The translations under genes were made by a program, and so were the position numbers. Shown one piece after another: positions 58,990 through 64,000 of a DNA stretch of 64,000 nt (position 1 is the first letter of the stretch; every line of letters starts with the position of its first letter). The notes under the pieces are model-generated. The model made no database searches, had not been told where the DNA came from, and saw nothing but the letters and a program-made list of their open reading frames with translations. The DNA is from Mangifera indica (Eukaryota; Streptophyta; Magnoliopsida; Sapindales; Anacardiaceae): contig NC_058151.1 of the NCBI RefSeq assembly GCF_011075055.1, positions 5,908,251 to 5,972,250 on the forward strand, written 5' to 3'.

Positions 58990-61900
58990 ATATTAACTGA
59001 GTATTATCCTACGTGGATTATGGACTCAGAAGCCACCAATCAAGTAGTTCATGATAGAAAATCTTCAGTAGATTTCTATCGAATTCTAAATAAAATGAAT
59101 TGAATATATGTAGGCAACAACACAAGGGTTGTAGTAAGAGGAATAGACACGAGCAAATAAGTTTTGCAGATGAACGAATCCTATACCTATACAAAATCCA
59201 ATATGCTCCAAATATTCAGCAAATCTTGACCAAAGTACTTATTCTTCTCAAACTATGATATAATTTGAATTTCTCTAGGTGTTTTATTGAAATTTGATAG
59301 AATTTATTTCTATAGATTTGGTTTGTTGGTTGAATGGTTATATAGTGTATGTCACCTTACATTTTTTGATAATGTTAAGTTTTTCATTATTTGCTTCTCC
59401 TATGTGTATGGAAATGAATGCAAATATATGGCATGTTACATTAGGGCATGATGGCCAAGATGGGTTGAATAAATTGGTCTATGAAAGTTTATTAGGAACT
59501 TTCACATAAATAAAATTGTTCGTATGTAAGTATTGCCTAGTTGGAAAAACTTCTAGAAAACCATTTGACAAAGTTATATGAGTTTGATTTCCTTTGCAAT
59601 CTATATACTTAGGTATATATTTTCCTATGAATGTAAAGTTTGAGAATGTATCTCATATTTCATTACTAGTGATGATAACAATGCTCGATTCACTCTTGTC
59701 TACTTGATCTCCCATAAGTCAGAAGCAATAGACTGTTTTAGACACTATATATAATTGAGGTTGAGAATCAATTAGATAAAATAGATAAAAGTTTTATGAA
59801 CTCACCAAGGTCTTGAGCATTTGTTCCAAAAGTTCAAGGAACTTAGTAATGAAAAAAATAGTATGGTAAATAATAATTCCAAAACTTCGTAACAACTAGT
59901 GTAGTGAAGAAGAGTAATTGAACTCTATTAGAAATGATTAAGTCAATGAAAGCGTAAGCAAAACGTCAAGTCACTTTATGAGGATATGATATTTATTGTT
60001 GTTTGAGAACTTAACCAATTACCTACTAATTCAGTTGCTTCCACTCCCTATGAGTTATGGTCAGGTAGAAAATCTGAGTTAATTGATTGCAACCTTAGTG
60101 GTTAGTAATATCAATCCATAACTTTTCCCATAAGTTTGAATAATTGAGACTGAGAAAAAATGAATGTATCTTTATTAGATACGCTGAGCACTCCAAATGG
60201 TATGTGTTTATTAGGGAGGATTTCGTTGAAAGACTAACTGAACTTGTATTAGAGATATTACATTCATAGAGGATATTTTTCTTAATAGGGATGATGTTGA
60301 TAAAAGGTTTCATATGAATGAGATGAGAAAAAAATAAGGATGGGTATATCTTAACGACCATTGGTTGAGTCCTAAGATATAAGACCTATACTTGTTCTAA
60401 ATAATTGAAGCAAATGCAATTAAACTCTAACCTATTTCGAATAGTAGGAGTAATGATCTTCAATTTTTTGCTTTGTTCATCTCACCTTAGTGGGAGCATT
60501 GAGATTAAGCTTTAATCTATTTCGAATAGTGAGAGCATTAATTCTCAATTCCATTTGAGTAGACATCCAAAAGTATTCAAGTGACGTTTTTTTTAAAGTG
60601 AAAACAAGGTTTTCATAACCACTCCCCTAGATGATGAAGAACCTGAAATAAATATCTCATCTCATCCTTTGATAGAAAAATTCTGAAATGTATTGGAAGA
60701 AGAGATAGAATAACAAAGAAAACAAACCAATTCTAGGTTTTGGTTGACTTACCGCCAGATTGAAAATTCATTGGGACTGAATGAGTTTCCTAAATTAGTC
60801 GTAAGGTGGATGACTCAATAAATAGATATAATTTCGCTTAATAGCGGAAAACTATACCCAATGAGAAGGTATAGATTGTGTAGAAAAATATTTTCATCAT
60901 TTATGATATTTACTTCAATATATTTGATTCTAGCTATAATAACACATTTGAATTTAGAATTACACCAGATAAATGTCAAGATAATTTTCCTTAATGAAAA
61001 ACATGACAAAGAAAGCTACATGAAATGAGCTATAGATCTTATTGTTATAGGTCTGAAGCGTATAGTGTGCAAGCTTCAAAGACATTGAATGACCTAAAAC
61101 TGTCATCTAGATACTGGTACTTGAACTTTGAAATGATTAATCAAGACCATTATGTCTATGTGACAAAGTCTGATGACAAATTTGTAATTCTATCAATGTG
61201 TATGATGATGTATAGATAGCTAGAAATAATTTGAAGTAAGTGATAATCATCAAAGGATGGTTGTCCATACTTTTGACTTGCAGGATGTAGGAAAACATAT
61301 TACATATTATGAATTTAAATATAGAGGAATTGTTCAAAGAAACTTTTGACTCTGTCATAAGAGCATAATATTCAAAAGATTCTAGAACAATCTAATATGG
61401 TATACTGTGAACCCATTGATATTCCTGTGTCAAATGATGAATTATTGAGCCAAAAGAGATATGTCCCAAAACTTAAGATAGAAGCAGAGAAATGTTAAAG
61501 GTTACTTATTCAGATGTCATCAGATGTATTATGTATGTTATGATGCATACATGTCTAGATATTTATTTTTGATTGGGCTAGTTAGTTGATATAAGTAACT
61601 GTTGAAAAGAGCACTGAAAGACTGTATGTAGAATTTTGATATTTTTAAGGCTCTGTGGATGATTGATTATGTGATTAAGGATCAAACTTACGTTTGATTG
61701 GCTGTTAAGATGCCAATTGGGGAAGTGTTTTTTAAACCAACGCAAATTAAATTAAGGCTAAGTTTTCTTACTCAAAAATGGCCCATATCTTGAAGAAACA
61801 GAGATGCGTAGCCATATCCACATCGAAAGCCTAGTATATAGCCTGTTCAGTAAATATGCAAGAAACTGTTTGGTTGAGAAGATTTTTTGTGAATTTGAGT

Positions 61901-62140
61901 AAACAAAACAATATTGTCAGAGCAATGGTTGTCTGTTGAAATGACAGATCCTGAATTTTTTATAAGACAACCAAACGTATCGATACTAGACACAACATAA
62001 TAAGAGACCTAATTTCCAAGAAGGAAATGAACATACAATATAATTCTATGCATTGTATAGTCATTGATCCTTTGACCGAGATTCTTCTAAGAAAAGTATA
62101 TCTTACACATGTTAAATTTCTTAGATTGCGCAGACTATGA
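58990..62140 (+). pseudogene. Copia pol remnant (protease, integrase, RT, RNase H), copy D
   Basis: Protease at about 59013-59050 reads WIMDSEATNQVVHD, with the catalytic Asp-Ser-Gly changed to Asp-Ser-Glu. The pre-integrase/integrase start at 59410-59510 reads ANIWHVTLGHDGQDGLNKL (family WHxRLGH). The integrase end at 60140-60230 has FIRYAEHSKWYVFI-like sequence. RT at 61060-61220 has KTLNDLKLSSRYWYLNFE and a degenerate YVDD region. RNase H at 61700-62100 has remnants ending near the usual KHI motif. Many stops make it non-functional. Confidence 0.8.
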
Positions 62141-62199
62141 TTGATAAGTGTTGAGCTTATATATTGTACTGATGACACAACGTTGAAAACCATGAATTT

Positions 62200-63272
62200 A
62201 AGTTCATTTTATGTTTTGAACTTGTGTCCTGAAATTCTTGGGTTTTCACTACATACACATCATTTTTAGCTCAACAAGATTGAAATGTCACATAAGTTAG
62301 AGACTGACTTACTCACACGAGCAATCACCTTTGGTACTGAGAGAGCAAGCAAAGATGAGACATTATTATTGAGAAATATGATGCTGAGAGAGCATACCAA
62401 TGGGAGACAAATTTCTCAAGAAAAGATTTATTGAAATAAAAATGTCGCCTTGATGATTGATCAAGATGAGGTCATGAATAGATACATTTGAAAATGACTG
62501 ATTTGGATTCCCCACGTCCAAATAACTTGTGAATGTCAAATGTGAGTTCTTAATATAGATAAATCCCTGCAAGTGTGAAGATGATTAAGAACTCAGGTTA
62601 GGCGTTGGGCGTAACGACTGAACTAAGATCTGTACAGTGTTGTGAATGACATTTGAGAAAATGCACACTGTAGCACATGATTCATACTATGTGTGTATAA
62701 GTAAGACGACCAGTTAAAGTAGTGGAAGGATGAATCCCTGTTCCTTCACTATGTGAGACTTTATGAGGATTATCTCATGTTGGTATCCTTTGACTCTTTA
62801 CTATTGTTCGATATTTACTCTTAGTATTGCTATCTTAGCTTAGAACCTATAGCCACGTATGATTCGGTCTATGGAACATGACTAGAAAAACAGCTAAGTT
62901 TAAATTGAGAATTTTGAGTAGAAGAGGAAGACTTATATATTACGTGTGTCTATTAGCCAGCCGATCATGTCACTCATATAGAGATTGGACTTGATCATAG
63001 ATACATAGGAAAATAACACAATGATAAATGAGGGATTAAAGAGAGCTAGTGTTATCGAATAAATTTGGGGTGTTGTGAGCCTAACGCTTTATTTTTTATT
63101 TTATTCAGGTTGAAGCGGCTATGCTATTCCTAACAGATGCATAGTATTTAGCTCCCAAGTGTAAGTTGCTCGCGAGGTCGCACGACACATTTGCAAGTAT
63201 GAAACATACTACTATATAGGATTTATGTGGCTAAGTATTGATTTGGGTCTTCCGTCATGTGTGAGTAGGAGA
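62200..63272 (+). other. 3' untranslated part of copia copy D
   Basis: From the RNase H end to the 3' LTR. No recognised coding sequence. Ends in the purine-rich GAGTAGGAGA immediately before 63273, the likely plus-strand primer. Confidence 0.6.
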
Positions 63273-63636
63273 TATTGGATACAGGTCCATCCATGATAGG
63301 TCGACCCAACCCGATTTAATATAACTGCCAAAAGCGGTTATAAGAGATAGTTGGATTGGCAGTTGAACTCTTATTTAAAAGTCTTAACTGTCTCCCAAAA
63401 ACAAATGACGCCATTTTTATCAGTAGAAAAATGGTTTCTCTCCTCTTTTCTTCTGCATAACAAAAATGCACAGTAGATCCTGTCTGCCAAGGTGAAAAGC
63501 AATACGTGAGCATAGACTAACGTTAACTCCTCGCATAATATTTGAAGACTTTTCATCGAAAGCTATTCCGGGTATGTAAATCTTTATTTACGGATTTCAT
63601 AGAATTTGATCTTGGCATGTTTAATTATTCCCAACA
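63273..63636 (+). repeat. 3' LTR of copia copy D
   Basis: 364 bp, TATTGGATACAGGTCC ... TTCCCAACA, followed by the CATTC duplication. Most differences from the 5' LTR are transitions. Confidence 0.92.
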
Positions 63637-64000
63637 CATTCGTTTGATCAGTTGTAATGCATTTTCTATTGTCAACCCTATAAATGATTCATTAGTTGTT
63701 GCATCGAGAATGGTTTTGATATGTCTTGGTTCTCGATTATAGAAGGTCTATATTAACAATCCATCAGGAAAACTATGATGTGGATAGTGCCTCTGTAGGT
63801 CCTTGTATCTCTCTTAAACCTCATATAAATTTTTGTCATCTTTTGTAGTAAATTTAGTGATGTCATTTATGATTTCACTATTTTTTTGACTAGGAAGAAC
63901 TTTGTCAAAAATGTCTGTGATAGGGCTTGCCAAGTCATGAAAAATCTTAGAGCCCTAAACTCAAGCCAAATAGTCGTTTTATCTTTAAGTGAAAAAGGAA
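63637..64000 (-). pseudogene. Athila-like gag, central part
   Basis: The - strand reads MTWQALSQTFLTKFF, then pieces fitting YxRFKDxxRxxPHHxxPD and the segment before TILDAA...ESF of Athila gag. It runs off the right edge of the window. The frame is broken by stops and by the copia insertion on its 3' side. Confidence 0.7.

Larger units (their letters stand above)
56144..63636 (+). mobile_element. Complete Ty1/copia element (copy D) with TACA ends and target duplication
   Basis: LTRs at 56144-56511 and 63273-63636, flanked on both sides by the 5-bp duplication CATTC (56139-56143, 63637-63641). A primer-binding site (56513-56524) follows the 5' LTR and a purine-rich tract (GAGTAGGAGA) precedes the 3' LTR. 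The interior has leader, gag, protease, integrase, RT and RNase H in copia order, all with stops. Both LTRs begin TATTGG and end CCAACA, so the usual TG is TA. The LTRs differ by scattered C/T and G/A changes plus two small indels (12 bp and about 16 bp). The element is inserted in antisense into Athila-like gag. Confidence 0.92.
51400..64000 (-). mobile_element. Athila-like Ty3/gypsy element, decayed, split by a copia insertion
   Basis: Read leftward from the right edge of the window: gag (64000-63637), interruption by the copia element 56144-63636, gag C-terminus with zinc-knuckle-like cysteines and NPYLNIYNPRWRNQPNF (56143-55750), protease (55163-54700), RT (54175-53200), RNase H (53118-52921), and integrase ending at 51530. 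Left of it is the GTTGCCTCC-type non-coding sequence (about 51408) usual downstream of Athila pol. Neither LTR is identified: the 5' one is beyond the window and the 3' one was not found. All frames are broken. Confidence 0.82.

Overview
The window is nuclear DNA from a flowering plant, most likely a eudicot. It is AT-rich and intron-containing. It holds three intact single genes in a background of long terminal repeat (LTR) retrotransposons, most of them decayed and several nested, plus small DNA transposons. No prokaryotic, organellar or clearly viral block was seen, and I found no evidence for a new multi-gene system. The value of the window is in its nested insertion history, one decayed chromatin-remodeller gene, and the small-element families.

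Intact host genes: (1) 11.1-12.2 kb, + strand, a three-exon small CRAL-TRIO (SEC14-like) protein of 246 aa. (2) 27.5-30.8 kb, + strand, a seven-exon S-formylglutathione hydrolase of 284 aa, the cytosolic esterase that completes glutathione-dependent formaldehyde detoxification. (3) 49.3-49.9 kb, - strand, a two-exon Bet v 1/PR-10-like protein of 165 aa with a Ser-Pro tail. A fourth gene, INO80 (Snf2-type chromatin remodeller), survives only as a broken, intron-retaining C-terminal piece on the - strand (32.7-36.6 kb). It is split by an LTR element inside one exon and flanked by a hAT-type MITE.

Repeat layout: 1-5.4 kb is the 3' part of a SIRE/Maximus-type Ty1/copia element (+) with an open RT-RNase H frame, a broken env-like ORF and a 1.4-kb 3' LTR. 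It sits inside an older copia element (-, 5.4-10.15 kb). 15.1-24.3 kb is a complete but decayed copia element (-) with two 1.7-kb LTRs. 24.3-25.7 kb resembles a gypsy LTR. 26.1-27.3 kb is a Mutator-like element with about 200-bp terminal inverted repeats. 32.8-35.2 kb is a short non-autonomous LTR element (-). 36.8-44 kb is a copia relic (+) interrupted by a 2.2-kb solo LTR. 44-47.1 kb is a duplicated block of retroelement-like sequence. 51.4-64 kb is an Athila-like Ty3/gypsy element (-) whose gag is split by a 7.5-kb copia element (+) with matching 5-bp target duplications.

Small elements: three roughly 160-171-bp MITEs (12.7, 31.6, 50.1 kb) share ends and have 9-bp target duplications. Two larger MITEs (14.2, 32.4 kb) share ends and have 8-bp duplications. 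The copia elements at 5.4-10.1, 36.8-44 and 56.1-63.6 kb carry similar untranslated leaders rich in GGTCAA-like and CACGTG/CATGTG-like motifs.

All boundaries and alignments were made by eye. Identity levels and family names below the superfamily level are provisional.
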